Source of the DNA: SKPS01 sp964469215
GTDB taxonomy: Bacteria > Bacteroidota > Bacteroidia > Bacteroidales > SKPS01
DNA: 64,000 bases
Assembly (NCBI GenBank): GCA_964469215.1
Contig: CAYXYB010000002.1
Coordinates: 62,001-126,000 of the forward strand
Reading direction: 5' to 3'
Shown here piece after piece: positions 42,715-51,821 of the stretch. Below the pieces are notes generated by a model, which worked only from the letters and a program-made list of their open reading frames with translations, ran no database searches and had not been told where the DNA came from. The position numbers and the translations under genes were made by a program. Numbering within the stretch: position 1 is the first letter of the stretch; each line of letters starts with the position of its first letter.

Positions 42715-45135
42715 TTAAATTAAAACGAGGTCAATAACCTCCTTCATTTTATCCACATAATGAAACGTTATCCCTTCAACGTAAAGCGGCTGTATCTCTT
42801 TGATGTCTTTCTCATTTGCTAAGGGAAGTATCACATCTGTTATCTTTGCTCTTTTTGCAGCAAGTATTTTCTCTTTTATACCCCCTACCGGAAGAACCTT
42901 CCCACGAAGAGTTATTTCGCCGGTCATAGCAATATGATTTTTTACAGATCTGTGACAAAATACCGAAGTCAATGCTGTCAACATTGCCACACCCGCTGAA
43001 GGTCCGTCTTTTGGGGTTGCTCCTTCGGGAACATGAATATGTATATTTGATTCAACCACCTGCTGGGGGTCAATCCCAAATTCAGCGGCATTTGATTTCA
43101 GGAACTCAAAAGCCAGTGTTGCAGACTCTTTCATCACATCTCCAAGGTTTCCGGTGAGAGAAAGCACCCCTTTACCTTTGCTGGAGGTTGCCTCAATAAA
43201 CAGAATCTCACCTCCGGTAGGTGTCCAGGCAAGCCCTGTAGCTACACCGTAAAGTTTGTCTTTCAAACGCATCTCGCGCTGATACAAAGGCACTCCAAGA
43301 ATATTTCTCGCCTCAGACACACTAACCTTCTTACGGAACCTCTTTCCTGCCACAATGTCACGAGCCCTGTTGCGTACAACACGGGCAACAGCTTTTTCCA
43401 GAAGCCTAACCCCTGCCTCACGAGTGTAATCCTCAACCATAAGCCTTAGTACATCATCGGACAACTCACACGATTTTGCAGGCACACCATGCTCACTCAA
43501 CATCTTGGGCACAAGATGTATTCTGGCGATATCTATCTTCTCTTCCGTAAGATAGCCGCTCAGGTCAATAACCTCCATCCTGTCGCGAAGTGCAGGATGA
43601 ACAGTACTCAGGTTGTTGGCAGTGGCAATGAACATAACCTTACTAAGGTCATATTCCATTTCAAGATAATTATCGTAAAAAGCAGTATTTTGCTCAGGAT
43701 CAAGCACCTCAAGGAGTGCAGAAGATGGATCTCCGCTCACAGTGTTTCCACTCACCTTGTCGATCTCATCCAGAACAAATACGGGATTCGAAGACTTCGA
43801 TTTTTTAATACTCTGTAATATCCTTCCGGGCAAAGCACCTATATATGTTTTTCTGTGCCCCCTAATTTCCGCTTCATCCCTCAGGCCACCCAAAGACATC
43901 CTCACATATTTCCTCCCAAGAGCTCTGGCAACGGACTTGCCAAGTGATGTCTTTCCAACACCTGGAGGTCCAACAAGGCATAGAATGGGTGATTTCATAT
44001 CACCCTTAAGTTTGATGACGGCAAGATACTCTATAATACGCTCCTTGATTTTGTCCAGTCCGAAATGGTCCTCATCGAGTATCTTTTTTGCACCGTCAAG
44101 GTCAAAATGATCCTCTGTGTATTCATTCCAGGGAAGATCGGTTAAAAACTCCAGATAATTTAGCTGAACGGCATAATCTGCGGCCTGAATGTTCATCCTT
44201 TGTAGTTTCTGTATCTCACGTTCAAAAGCTTCAGCAACCTGCTCGTTCAATTTAAGTTTCGAAGCCTTTTCCCTTAAAGAGATAATATCCTGCTCTCCAG
44301 GCGCCCCTCCTAACTCTTCCTGAATTGTCTTTAATTGCTGACTGAGGAAATAATCACGCTGCTGCTTGTCCATATCGGTTTTCACCTTGCTCTGTATCTG
44401 GTTTTTCAGCTCCAGCAGCTGCAACTCCTCAGTCAGCTTTTTCAGAACAAAAGAGGCGCGTTGCCTAAGGTCGGTAAGTTCAAGAAGATGTTGTTTCTGG
44501 TCAATAGAAATATTCAGGTTGGATGAGACAAAATTTACCAGAAAGGCAGGACTGTCGATATTTTTAATAGCAAATGAAGCTTCGGAAGGGATCTGAGGAG
44601 ACTTCTCAATGATCTCAAGAGAAATGTCTCTCAGGGAATCAATCAACGCCTTGAACTCCTCACTTTTTTCAATCTTAATGGTTTTATCATACTTGCTCAC
44701 CCTGGCAAGAAGATAAGGGTCAGTCTGAATGTATTCATCAATCCTGAACCGCTTTTTACCCTGTATTATTATCGTTGTGCTTCCATCGGGCATTTGAAGC
44801 GTTCTGATGATAAGGGCAGCAGTGCCTACCTGGTGAAGATCCTTGGCATCAGGCTCTTCAACATCGGGATCTTTCTGCGCAACCACACCAATGATTTTAG
44901 ATCTGCGCGCATGATCACGGATAAGCTTTATCGACTTATCACGTCCGACAGTAATTGGCAGAACAACACCGGGGAACAATATCATGTTTCTAAGTGGAAG
45001 AATTGGCAGTGTGTCGGGAAGTTTCTCCCTGTTCATCTTCTCTTCATCCTCCGACGAAAGCAACGGTATCATCTCTGCATCATCATGCAGAATATCTCCG
45101 AAAAAAAGGTTGTTGGAATCTTCCAGTATATCCAT
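42715..45135 (-). CDS. lon: ATP-dependent protease Lon
   Basis: Cytoplasmic AAA+ protease that degrades damaged and regulatory proteins. An N-terminal substrate-binding domain (LPILPLRNMILFPGVVLPI at 43-61) and coiled-coil are followed by Walker A GPPGVGKT (389-396), Walker B VFVLDEIDK (452-460) and the protease domain with Ser713 (KDGPSAGV) and Lys756 (GGIKEK). The 43-residue spacing equals that of the E. coli dyad. At 806 residues it carries the N-terminal acidic extension usual in Bacteroidota. It stands alone with a candidate stress motif upstream (45148-45163). Confidence 0.96.
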   Translation of the reverse strand: MDILEDSNNLFFGDILHDDAEMIPLLSSEDEEKMNREKLPDTLPILPLRNMILFPGVVLPITVGRDKSIKLIRDHARRSKIIGVVAQKDPDVEEPDAKDLHQVGTAALIIRTLQMPDGSTTIIIQGKKRFRIDEYIQTDPYLLARVSKYDKTIKIEKSEEFKALIDSLRDISLEIIEKSPQIPSEASFAIKNIDSPAFLVNFVSSNLNISIDQKQHLLELTDLRQRASFVLKKLTEELQLLELKNQIQSKVKTDMDKQQRDYFLSQQLKTIQEELGGAPGEQDIISLREKASKLKLNEQVAEAFEREIQKLQRMNIQAADYAVQLNYLEFLTDLPWNEYTEDHFDLDGAKKILDEDHFGLDKIKERIIEYLAVIKLKGDMKSPILCLVGPPGVGKTSLGKSVARALGRKYVRMSLGGLRDEAEIRGHRKTYIGALPGRILQSIKKSKSSNPVFVLDEIDKVSGNTVSGDPSSALLEVLDPEQNTAFYDNYLEMEYDLSKVMFIATANNLSTVHPALRDRMEVIDLSGYLTEEKIDIARIHLVPKMLSEHGVPAKSCELSDDVLRLMVEDYTREAGVRLLEKAVARVVRNRARDIVAGKRFRKKVSVSEARNILGVPLYQREMRLKDKLYGVATGLAWTPTGGEILFIEATSSKGKGVLSLTGNLGDVMKESATLAFEFLKSNAAEFGIDPQQVVESNIHIHVPEGATPKDGPSAGVAMLTALTSVFCHRSVKNHIAMTGEITLRGKVLPVGGIKEKILAAKRAKITDVILPLANEKDIKEIQPLYVEGITFHYVDKMKEVIDLVLI

Positions 45136-45147
45136 AAAAAGGTAGTC

Positions 45148-45163
45148 CTGTCATTTTGTCGCA
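45148..45163 (-). promoter_or_regulatory. Candidate stress-response motif upstream of lon
   Basis: The minus-strand TGCGACAAAATGACAG lies 12 bases before the lon ATG. It shares the 8-mer GACAAAAT with the inverted repeat upstream of the YugP-type peptidase gene (3570-3583). Similar sequences upstream of heat-shock genes in Bacteroidota come to mind, but I cannot verify this. Confidence 0.3.
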
Positions 45164-45325
45164 CCAATTACCATTAATCCCTGGTGTAAAGGCTGGTGCA
45201 AATTATTATTTATCTCTATTTGTGATACTTGATCAGCTAAAAGGGATGAGTTTTTACTTATGCCTTAAGGTTGGTCAATTGGTATGCCAGATGCTAAAAG
45301 CCAACCATTTTGACAGCCGGCACGA

Positions 45326-46507
45326 CTATTTGCGGTAAATATGAGTAATCTTGTAGATGCTTTTCAGAATGCTGCGCTCTTTTTCATCAAAAACGCGGTT
45401 TCTCCTGGCAAATACCCTTTCTGCTACTTCAACAGCTTTATCGAAATCGAAATTTATAAAACCTGCAGCACCTCCCCATGAAAACGATGGGATAAATGCC
45501 CGTGGAAAACCTGATCCAAATACATTGGCATTAACACCGACAACAGTTCCCGTATTGAACATTGTGTTAATTCCCGTTTTTGAATGGTCACCCATGATGA
45601 GTCCCACAAACTGTAAGCCGGTGTCGATAAATTTTTGCTCAGAGTAGTTCCAAACCTTCACAAGGTCGTAGTTGTTTTTAAGATTTGAGCAATTGGTGTC
45701 GGATCCCAGGTTGCACCATTCACCAATAACTGAATTGCCCAGAAACCCGCTATGTGCTTTATTGGTATAACCAAAAATCACCACATTATCGAGTTCACCA
45801 CCAACTTTTGAATATGGACCAATGGTAGTAGCACCGTATATGATTGCACCCATTCTTATAAGCGAATTGTTGCACAAAGCTAAACTTCCTCTTATCATAG
45901 CACCCTCCATGATCTCAGCCTCTCTGCCTATATAAACCAGGGAATCAGTTGCATTAATTATGGCATGGCTGATCCGGGCTCCCTCTTCAACAAACACATT
46001 TTCGGGCGAAATAACATGAGTGCCATGGCCAAAGCCTGCCGATTTTCTCCCTGCAGTCACAACCGGCCAGTCATGCCTTATTGCCGACTCGTTGTGAAAA
46101 AAGATATCCCAGACATAATTCAGCTTCAAAGGTGTTCCTTTGTACTCAATCATCTCCAGATCCTTATCCGGCTCCCCTCCATCCTTTGAATCATTGCTCA
46201 CAAACATTGCTATAATATGGTCTCCCATAACCAATGCCTGATTAGGTTTTAAAACTTTAATTTTCTTAACCATCAACTCCTCCGGCTGAAAAGAGGCATT
46301 AATGAGCATATTCTCCTTCTCTTCTATGATCGGGTATTTCGGAAGCAGATAGTTCTCGGTAAGCGTTGATGTAGACGACCCGATGAAATGCTCCCACTTC
46401 TCACGCATAGTCAATATGCCAAACCGTATGTCGGCGATAGGCCTCAAAAAGGTCAACGGAAGCATGTTCTTTCTTGTTATAAACTCGTCAAAAAGTATGT
46501 AGTTCAT
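45326..46507 (-). CDS. GlmU-like sugar nucleotidyltransferase/left-handed beta-helix protein
   Basis: A 393-residue protein with a divergent nucleotidyltransferase-like N-terminus (YILFDEFITRKNMLPLTFLRPIADIRFG) and a hexapeptide-repeat left-handed beta-helix (about 160-345: VFVEEGARISHAII, LVYIGREAEIMEGAMI, NSLIRMGAIIYG). In Bacteroidota it is annotated as GlmU-family, but the canonical GxGTRM signature of true GlmU is not seen, so catalytic activity on glucosamine 1-phosphate is uncertain. It probably acts in nucleotide-sugar metabolism. It is a single gene upstream of lon, transcribed the same way. Confidence 0.78.
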   Translation of the reverse strand: MNYILFDEFITRKNMLPLTFLRPIADIRFGILTMREKWEHFIGSSTSTLTENYLLPKYPIIEEKENMLINASFQPEELMVKKIKVLKPNQALVMGDHIIAMFVSNDSKDGGEPDKDLEMIEYKGTPLKLNYVWDIFFHNESAIRHDWPVVTAGRKSAGFGHGTHVISPENVFVEEGARISHAIINATDSLVYIGREAEIMEGAMIRGSLALCNNSLIRMGAIIYGATTIGPYSKVGGELDNVVIFGYTNKAHSGFLGNSVIGEWCNLGSDTNCSNLKNNYDLVKVWNYSEQKFIDTGLQFVGLIMGDHSKTGINTMFNTGTVVGVNANVFGSGFPRAFIPSFSWGGAAGFINFDFDKAVEVAERVFARRNRVFDEKERSILKSIYKITHIYRK

Positions 46508-46594
46508 ATCCCTGATTGTTAAAATATTTATGCCGCAATATACAAATATGTTGACTAAAAAATCACACTCTTTTTAAAAGTTTTATTAAAAAAA

Positions 46595-46622
46595 TCAACA
46601 AAAAACCCGGCATTGCCGGGTT
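46595..46622 (-). terminator. Intrinsic terminator after rpmE2
   Basis: Minus-strand stem AACCCGGC/GCCGGGTT (46622-46615 and 46611-46604) with a three-base loop is followed by a T-run. It starts eight bases after the L31 stop codon. Confidence 0.85.
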
Positions 46623-46630
46623 ATCTTTTT

Positions 46631-46894
46631 TTACTCCTTTGCAGCATAATGCTTGCTGTAACGACTCTTGAACTTATCGACCCTCCCGGCGGTGTCAACA
46701 AGTTTCATCTTGCCGGTATAATATGGATGGGACATGTGTGAAATCTCAAGCTTGATAAGCGGATACTCCACTCCGTCATCCATCTTAATAGTTTCCTTTG
46801 TTGCAGCAGTTGACCTGGTTATAAAGGTGTAATCATTCGACATGTCCTTAAAAACCACTAAACGGTAATTCTTGGGATGAATATCTTTTTTCAT
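46631..46894 (-). CDS. rpmE2: 50S ribosomal protein L31 type B
   Basis: An 87-residue ribosomal protein of the zinc-free type B (no CxxC pair is seen). Motifs: MKKDIHPKNYRLVVFKDMSN, FITRSTA, LIKLEISHMSHPYYTGK and the C-terminal VDKFKSRY. The ATG at 46894 matches the family N-terminus; the frame extends upstream to 46969, but that segment overlaps the promoter at 46967-46998. A strong terminator follows. In other bacteria the type B form is used when zinc is scarce; here it may be the only form. Confidence 0.94.
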   Translation of the reverse strand: MKKDIHPKNYRLVVFKDMSNDYTFITRSTAATKETIKMDDGVEYPLIKLEISHMSHPYYTGKMKLVDTAGRVDKFKSRYSKHYAAKE

Positions 46895-46966
46895 ATTCCA
46901 ATTATTTGATTTGTCTGATAATAAAACAATTTCTTTCTGCTTTAAACCACATCTCAAAACAGACTG

Positions 46967-46998
46967 CAAAAATAGTAATTTTTTCTGATATGAAACAA
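46967..46998 (-). promoter_or_regulatory. Promoter for rpmE2
   Basis: Minus-strand TTG (46998-46996), a 21-base spacer and TATTTTTG (46974-46967) match the Bacteroidota consensus. The leader would be about 65-70 bases long, room enough for translational control of L31. Confidence 0.7.
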
Positions 46999-47176
46999 GA
47001 AGCTGTTATTTATGTATTCACTTTTATTTACAGAGTGATCGATCTGTTTAAAAATAATTAGTGTCAGCCAGGTGAGTACAGGTATTACTCAAATGTCAAT
47101 AAAGTTCAATTCATCAGCGAGAGCTTGGTAATCCGGTCTTGATATCAATTGCCCCTAGTGTAATTTATAGAGCCAG

Positions 47177-48250
47177 TTAACTCTTGAGACGAAGCAAAAA
47201 GTCAATGGTATCAATACAGTCAGCGTAATCCCACAGTTCAGGTTCCTGGGTTCTGCCAAAAGGAACGGAGTTTTCAGACAACCTGATGTTGCTTGCTACG
47301 CATTGAATTTCATTGTCTTTTTCTGATATAACCTCTCTCACCTGATCAAGGCTGTGATATTCTTCATAATGGATAACAGCTAAAGGACTTCTCAAAGAAA
47401 AATTTTTAGTAACAAGCAGATTCCTGTGTTCAATAAAATTAATATCATTCATAATCATCACAGATTTCTGGTAGTCGTAATTATTGCGGTAACCATTGTG
47501 ATTACACATTTCATCCCATGTATCAATCAGGGTTATAATGTTACCGAATTCATATCCTGCCGGAACATAAAGCTTAGAAACACTCCTGCAACCCATACCG
47601 AAATATTCAAAAATATCTTTGCACAGATCGTCAAGGTTGCAGAAACTCTCATTGCCATCAAGAACAGCAATGCTGTTTCTGTTTTTCCGGATAATATTTG
47701 GGTATCTCCCAAAATAGTATTCAAAGTACCTGTAGGTATTATCAGATCCTGTAGCAATCACCGCATCGAAGTCCTTCAGATGCCCTTCGGCAAATTCAAT
47801 GTATCTGGCAAGTTCTGGTTCAGCTTCTATAAGTATCTCTGAAATTAAAGGTAGTAATTCAGAATCATTGTCTGACATCTTTGCCAGGATACGATTACCT
47901 GAAATCAGGACAGATAAAAAGTCATGCAATCCCACGAGGGGGATATTGCCTGCCATTATAACAGCTACAGTTGAAGGATTTTTATGGAATTTAGTCTCGA
48001 GTCCTGAATAACGCTGAGTCCATGACTTGATTTTCTGGCAGTTGAGTGAATGAGCCCATGCATAAAAACTTCGCTTCACTGATTTCGGCGTAAACCATGG
48101 ATTTGCGGCACAGGCCTTTAATATGCCTTCATCAATCCTTTCACGAAAATCAAAACTACCTTCAGGGGATTCACCATTAAGGTAAGCCGTCAGGGTGTCT
48201 CCTAAAGCAATAAAAGCATCTGCAATATACTTACTCTCCATCCTAATCAT
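47177..48250 (-). CDS. Acyl-CoA reductase (LuxC family)
   Basis: A 357-residue member of the LuxC/acyl-CoA reductase family, which reduces an acyl-CoA or acyl-enzyme to an aldehyde with NAD(P)H. The Rossmann-like part contains VAVIMAGNIPLVGLHDFLSV and GNRILAKMSDND. The probable catalytic Cys is in FGMGCRSVSKLYVP. In many Bacteroidota the gene is near a ferredoxin gene and serC; here serC lies 8 kb away. No luciferase or acyltransferase genes are nearby, so light production is not implied, and the physiological substrate is unknown. Starts at 48250 or 48241 are equally possible. Confidence 0.8.
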   Translation of the reverse strand: MIRMESKYIADAFIALGDTLTAYLNGESPEGSFDFRERIDEGILKACAANPWFTPKSVKRSFYAWAHSLNCQKIKSWTQRYSGLETKFHKNPSTVAVIMAGNIPLVGLHDFLSVLISGNRILAKMSDNDSELLPLISEILIEAEPELARYIEFAEGHLKDFDAVIATGSDNTYRYFEYYFGRYPNIIRKNRNSIAVLDGNESFCNLDDLCKDIFEYFGMGCRSVSKLYVPAGYEFGNIITLIDTWDEMCNHNGYRNNYDYQKSVMIMNDINFIEHRNLLVTKNFSLRSPLAVIHYEEYHSLDQVREVISEKDNEIQCVASNIRLSENSVPFGRTQEPELWDYADCIDTIDFLLRLKS

Positions 48251-48265
48251 TATAAAGTAAAAAAC

Positions 48266-48273
48266 TATCTTTG
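48266..48273 (+). promoter_or_regulatory. -7 box for the secreted protein gene at 48303
   Basis: TATCTTTG matches TAnnTTTG, 29 bases before the ATG at 48303. It overlaps the region transcribed from the opposing box at 48279-48286. Confidence 0.5.
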
Positions 48274-48278
48274 TGCGT

Positions 48279-48286
48279 CAAAAATA
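48279..48286 (-). promoter_or_regulatory. -7 box for the LuxC-family gene
   Basis: The minus-strand TATTTTTG matches TAnnTTTG and lies 28 bases before the ATG at 48250. It faces the plus-strand -7 box five bases away. Confidence 0.5.
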
Positions 48287-48302
48287 GATATTTTAAATCT
48301 AA

Positions 48303-49364
48303 ATGTCAGGGTTAACTCCACAACGTATCCAGTCGTTTTTATGCGCAGGTTTCCTGTTGGCTTTAGTTATTGCTTTAGCACCTTTCAACGGAAAAGCACA
48401 GGATATGGAGGAATTCCGTGAATTCGAGGACTCACTTGTTGTTTTAAGCAATCTGATTTACAACAGCCATTCGGATTCAGATAAATATGCAGCAAACGCA
48501 AAGTTCTTAATGCTTTTGCAGGATGCCCTGTCGCTGAATAACTCATTCAACTATCCGTTCGACTCTTTGAAGCTTGTAAAGATCCTCGTTGCTCCCGACA
48601 AGAAATTCAGAATAATAACCTGGATGGTGGCACAAGGTGAAGGCACCTATGAATATTTTGGATATATCCAGTCATACAGCAGAAAGAAACACGATTACGA
48701 GGTGTATCAGCTAACAGACATGTCGGAGGATATGGATTCACCTGAGACTAGAGTTCTTGATCACAAGAGCTGGTATGGAGTTATCTATTATGATGTTATC
48801 CTTACCCGTTACAACCAGAACAGTTATTATACACTTTTAGGTTGGGATGGCAATAATTCACTTATCCGCCGAAGGGTTATAGAGGTGCTTACATTGCGGT
48901 CAAACGGGATGCCACGCTTTGGTCATAGCCTCTTCAGGTATAACAGACCAGGCCTAAAAAGGGTATTTTTTGAATACTCCTCCCTGGCTTCGATGAATCT
49001 CAGGTATGAGAAACAACACTACTATGTAACCAAAAAGAAATTGTTCAGCTCTTCGTCTTCAAACCGTTTTCGCCGTAAGGCAATCAGGGGAAGAGGTGTT
49101 CCTACTCCAAATAAAGAAACCGGATACCGTAAATTAAGACAAGGTGACCACATGATTGTTTTTGATCATCTTATCCCAAGGGAACCCTCTCTTGCAAACC
49201 ATAATCAGTATTATGTTCCTGAGGGAAATATTGTAAACGCATTTGTTTTTTCAGGTGGCAGGTGGAAATATATCGAGGATATAGACGCCCGTAATCCGGG
49301 GCATCGATACGATAAACCAGGAAAAAGGCCTAAGCCTGAACTTCAGCCTTTGAACCGCAACTAA
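48303..49364 (+). CDS. Secreted protein of unknown function
   Basis: A 353-residue exported protein with a signal peptide (QSFLCAGFLLALVIALAPF ending near GKAQ). The mature part is mixed alpha/beta with aromatic-rich segments (EGTYEYFGYIQSYSRKKHDY, YYDVILTRYNQNSYYTLLGW) and a basic Ser/Arg-rich stretch (SSSSSNRFRRKAIRGRG). I know of similar sequences in Bacteroidota but no assigned function. It begins 53 bases from the divergent LuxC-family gene and is followed after 14 bases by the Sel1-like gene, so those two form a unit. Confidence 0.75.
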   Translation: MSGLTPQRIQSFLCAGFLLALVIALAPFNGKAQDMEEFREFEDSLVVLSNLIYNSHSDSDKYAANAKFLMLLQDALSLNNSFNYPFDSLKLVKILVAPDKKFRIITWMVAQGEGTYEYFGYIQSYSRKKHDYEVYQLTDMSEDMDSPETRVLDHKSWYGVIYYDVILTRYNQNSYYTLLGWDGNNSLIRRRVIEVLTLRSNGMPRFGHSLFRYNRPGLKRVFFEYSSLASMNLRYEKQHYYVTKKKLFSSSSSNRFRRKAIRGRGVPTPNKETGYRKLRQGDHMIVFDHLIPREPSLANHNQYYVPEGNIVNAFVFSGGRWKYIEDIDARNPGHRYDKPGKRPKPELQPLNRN

Positions 49365-49378
49365 CTGAAAAAGGCATC

Positions 49379-51649
49379 ATGAACCCGGATAGAAATGTGA
49401 ATAGTTCCCGTAGTTTAAAAGTGATCCTGCCGGTAAGATTCCTTATCTGTAATTTCCTATGTGTTTTGTTCCTAAGCCCGTTTGCTCAAAATCCTCCTAC
49501 AATTCTGAGGTCTTCTATTCCACCGGATATCAATGAGCAATACAGGGCCAATCCAAGGTTTTATGAAGTGATGAGTGCTTTCCCAAATCCCAACAGCTAC
49601 ACCCGTTATAAATTCGATGAGGTAAGGGATGCTGCACGTAATGATCCGGCTATGATGGTAATTCTAGGAGATCATTACCGCATCGGACGGTTGACCCCTG
49701 CAGATTTTAAAAAGGCACTAAGGGAGTACCAGAGAGCTGCATCACGAGGTTACGCGATGGCAAATCACAGGATTGCGTATATGTATGCTGATGGGCTTGG
49801 CCTCCCGAAAGATAAAACAAAAATACTTGAATATCTACGCCTGAGTGCGGATGGCGGATATATGCTCGCTCAGTACGATTATGCTTTGATTTTTCTGAAT
49901 GGCAAGTTCAATGAGCCAAGGGACTTCGCAAAAGCATACCGATATCTTGACATGGCATCAAAACAGGGGCACAAACTCTCAACCGAGTTACTGGCAATGC
50001 TCGCAATCCATCCAGGATCGGTTAATGCAGGGGTGCCATACGGCCTTTCAACAGCTATTGCACTTTATAGAAAAGCTGGTGATACAGACGGAGAAAGGGC
50101 AATAAGGCAAAACATAGCATCATTCGGCGGACTCAGATATTATTTGAGAGCGATGCCCGGTTTCCTTGAAGGTGTTAACCATGATACAGACCCCACCCTG
50201 CCCGATCAGGGAATAATGCTCATCAAACAGCTTCAGCAACATCAAAACCTTCTTGGGGATGAACTTATAATGAATTACAATTCTGAGATAGCTGAAAACA
50301 TCCTTTACAGAGCCTATTTCGATGCACAAGGTAACAGAACTGAACTCCTGCGGTTCATAATTCTCTGTTTGAATCAAAAGAACTGGCTGGCACCTTTTAG
50401 CCACAGGTACATTGAAGCAGCATCCAGAGACTTCAGACTCACAGTTCAGTTTTCTGACATTAACAGCCTGAACAAATTTCTTAAGGAATTCAGCAGTTAC
50501 CCGGTAATATTTTCCGAACAGGAACTCACCATTGTTGCCGACAGGGTTTTTGTTTCATTATTCCTTAAAGATGTTGATAAGGAGCTTAAATCGGCTATTT
50601 CATCATACCTTAAAAAAGAATTATGGATAATTAAAAACTTAAGCAGCAGATATATTGCACTTTTTGAAACCGATCAATTTTTGCAACACCAGTCTATTCT
50701 TGTGCAGCAACCATACAGTGCAATTGCTTACCTGGATGAGGTTTTCAGCAGGTATAACATTTACAGGCCAAGCGAAGCAGACACCCTGGCGTCAGGGCTT
50801 GTTCCCGGACTTAGGTCACATTGTCTACACCCTTATCTGTCTGACAGAATGATAAAAGGTATTGGTACACTTAAAAATATTAACGGCCCTATACCCCAAA
50901 TCCTCAAAGGGATGAATGAAGCAGCAATGATCTATCTGACAGATATAAACCGGTATTTCAATATTCTTGAAAGAGAGCCGTCTGTTATCCTTTTTGCCGG
51001 AGCTGATATTCCTGAAATACAAAGGATTGCAAAATCTGTGTTTAAATTAATGCATGAAACAGGGTCTAAACGTCTTGATTCACTATGTTCGATGCTACCG
51101 AAAAATCCCGGTTCTCTTCTTTCTCAGATAAATGAATGCAATATATATCACATGCTCGAAATGGAAACCGGAAACAACACAGATCGACTTGAAAAATTAA
51201 ACAACGATCTGTGGACATCAATTCTGGGAGTATCAAATATAAGTTGTTCAGATCCCAATGGCGTGGTATTCTCACCACAGATAACCGAAAGAGCTATCCC
51301 CTTTTCAGGCCTATGTGCAAAATATGATTTTCACATGCTCCTGATCCATTACCCAACTGAAATGATTACTGAAATGGGATTCACAATAGTAAACAGATCA
51401 TTAATACCTCTATCTATTCAGATAACCTTGTTCGATTACCTATCCGAAGGTCTTACAACCGGCAATATTCCTGCATCAGAACAGAGTATTCCTGGCCAAT
51501 ATTTCAACAGTGAGACAATTCTGCTTGGTGCAGGTGAATCATCCCTCATCTCCATAAAATTACCATCCGGACAGGTAAGCAAAACACTGGTGCCGGTATT
51601 CAGGGTTATTAACCATAAACGTTCGGTTTTTGCGCAGAAACAGGCATAA
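49379..51649 (+). CDS. Secreted Sel1-like repeat protein
   Basis: A 756-residue protein with an N-terminal membrane or signal segment (PVRFLICNFLCVLFLSPFA). Three or more Sel1-type TPR repeats lie at about 98-205 (ALREYQRAASRGYAMANHRI, ILEYLRLSADGGYMLAQYDY, AYRYLDMASKQGHKLSTELL). The remaining 550 residues are not recognised but look alpha-helical, ending in a beta-rich domain (MLLIHYPTEMITEMGFTIVN). Sel1 repeats usually mediate protein-protein contacts, so an envelope scaffold is possible. It follows the unknown secreted protein by 14 bases. Confidence 0.72.
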   Translation: MNPDRNVNSSRSLKVILPVRFLICNFLCVLFLSPFAQNPPTILRSSIPPDINEQYRANPRFYEVMSAFPNPNSYTRYKFDEVRDAARNDPAMMVILGDHYRIGRLTPADFKKALREYQRAASRGYAMANHRIAYMYADGLGLPKDKTKILEYLRLSADGGYMLAQYDYALIFLNGKFNEPRDFAKAYRYLDMASKQGHKLSTELLAMLAIHPGSVNAGVPYGLSTAIALYRKAGDTDGERAIRQNIASFGGLRYYLRAMPGFLEGVNHDTDPTLPDQGIMLIKQLQQHQNLLGDELIMNYNSEIAENILYRAYFDAQGNRTELLRFIILCLNQKNWLAPFSHRYIEAASRDFRLTVQFSDINSLNKFLKEFSSYPVIFSEQELTIVADRVFVSLFLKDVDKELKSAISSYLKKELWIIKNLSSRYIALFETDQFLQHQSILVQQPYSAIAYLDEVFSRYNIYRPSEADTLASGLVPGLRSHCLHPYLSDRMIKGIGTLKNINGPIPQILKGMNEAAMIYLTDINRYFNILEREPSVILFAGADIPEIQRIAKSVFKLMHETGSKRLDSLCSMLPKNPGSLLSQINECNIYHMLEMETGNNTDRLEKLNNDLWTSILGVSNISCSDPNGVVFSPQITERAIPFSGLCAKYDFHMLLIHYPTEMITEMGFTIVNRSLIPLSIQITLFDYLSEGLTTGNIPASEQSIPGQYFNSETILLGAGESSLISIKLPSGQVSKTLVPVFRVINHKRSVFAQKQA

Positions 51650-51711
51650 CAACTTTTTGCAGTCTGTTGATATCTAATATTATTCGCTTACCTGCGCATA
51701 AGAAATCTTGC

Positions 51712-51719
51712 TATTTTTG
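51712..51719 (+). promoter_or_regulatory. -7 box for the outer-membrane barrel gene
   Basis: TATTTTTG matches TAnnTTTG. The gap from here to the preferred ATG at 51822 is about 100 bases. Confidence 0.45.
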
Positions 51720-51821
51720 CCCCGAAAAATTAATGGTGATATAATCATTCACATCGAATTCCGTTAATACACTATGATAAATTCCAAATCAGGATTAAAA
51801 AACCTTCTTTATATAAGCAAA

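Noticed and set aside
43742..44110. 122-residue plus-strand frame within lon
   Set aside because: Antisense to the Lon ATPase domain, whose Walker motifs are intact.
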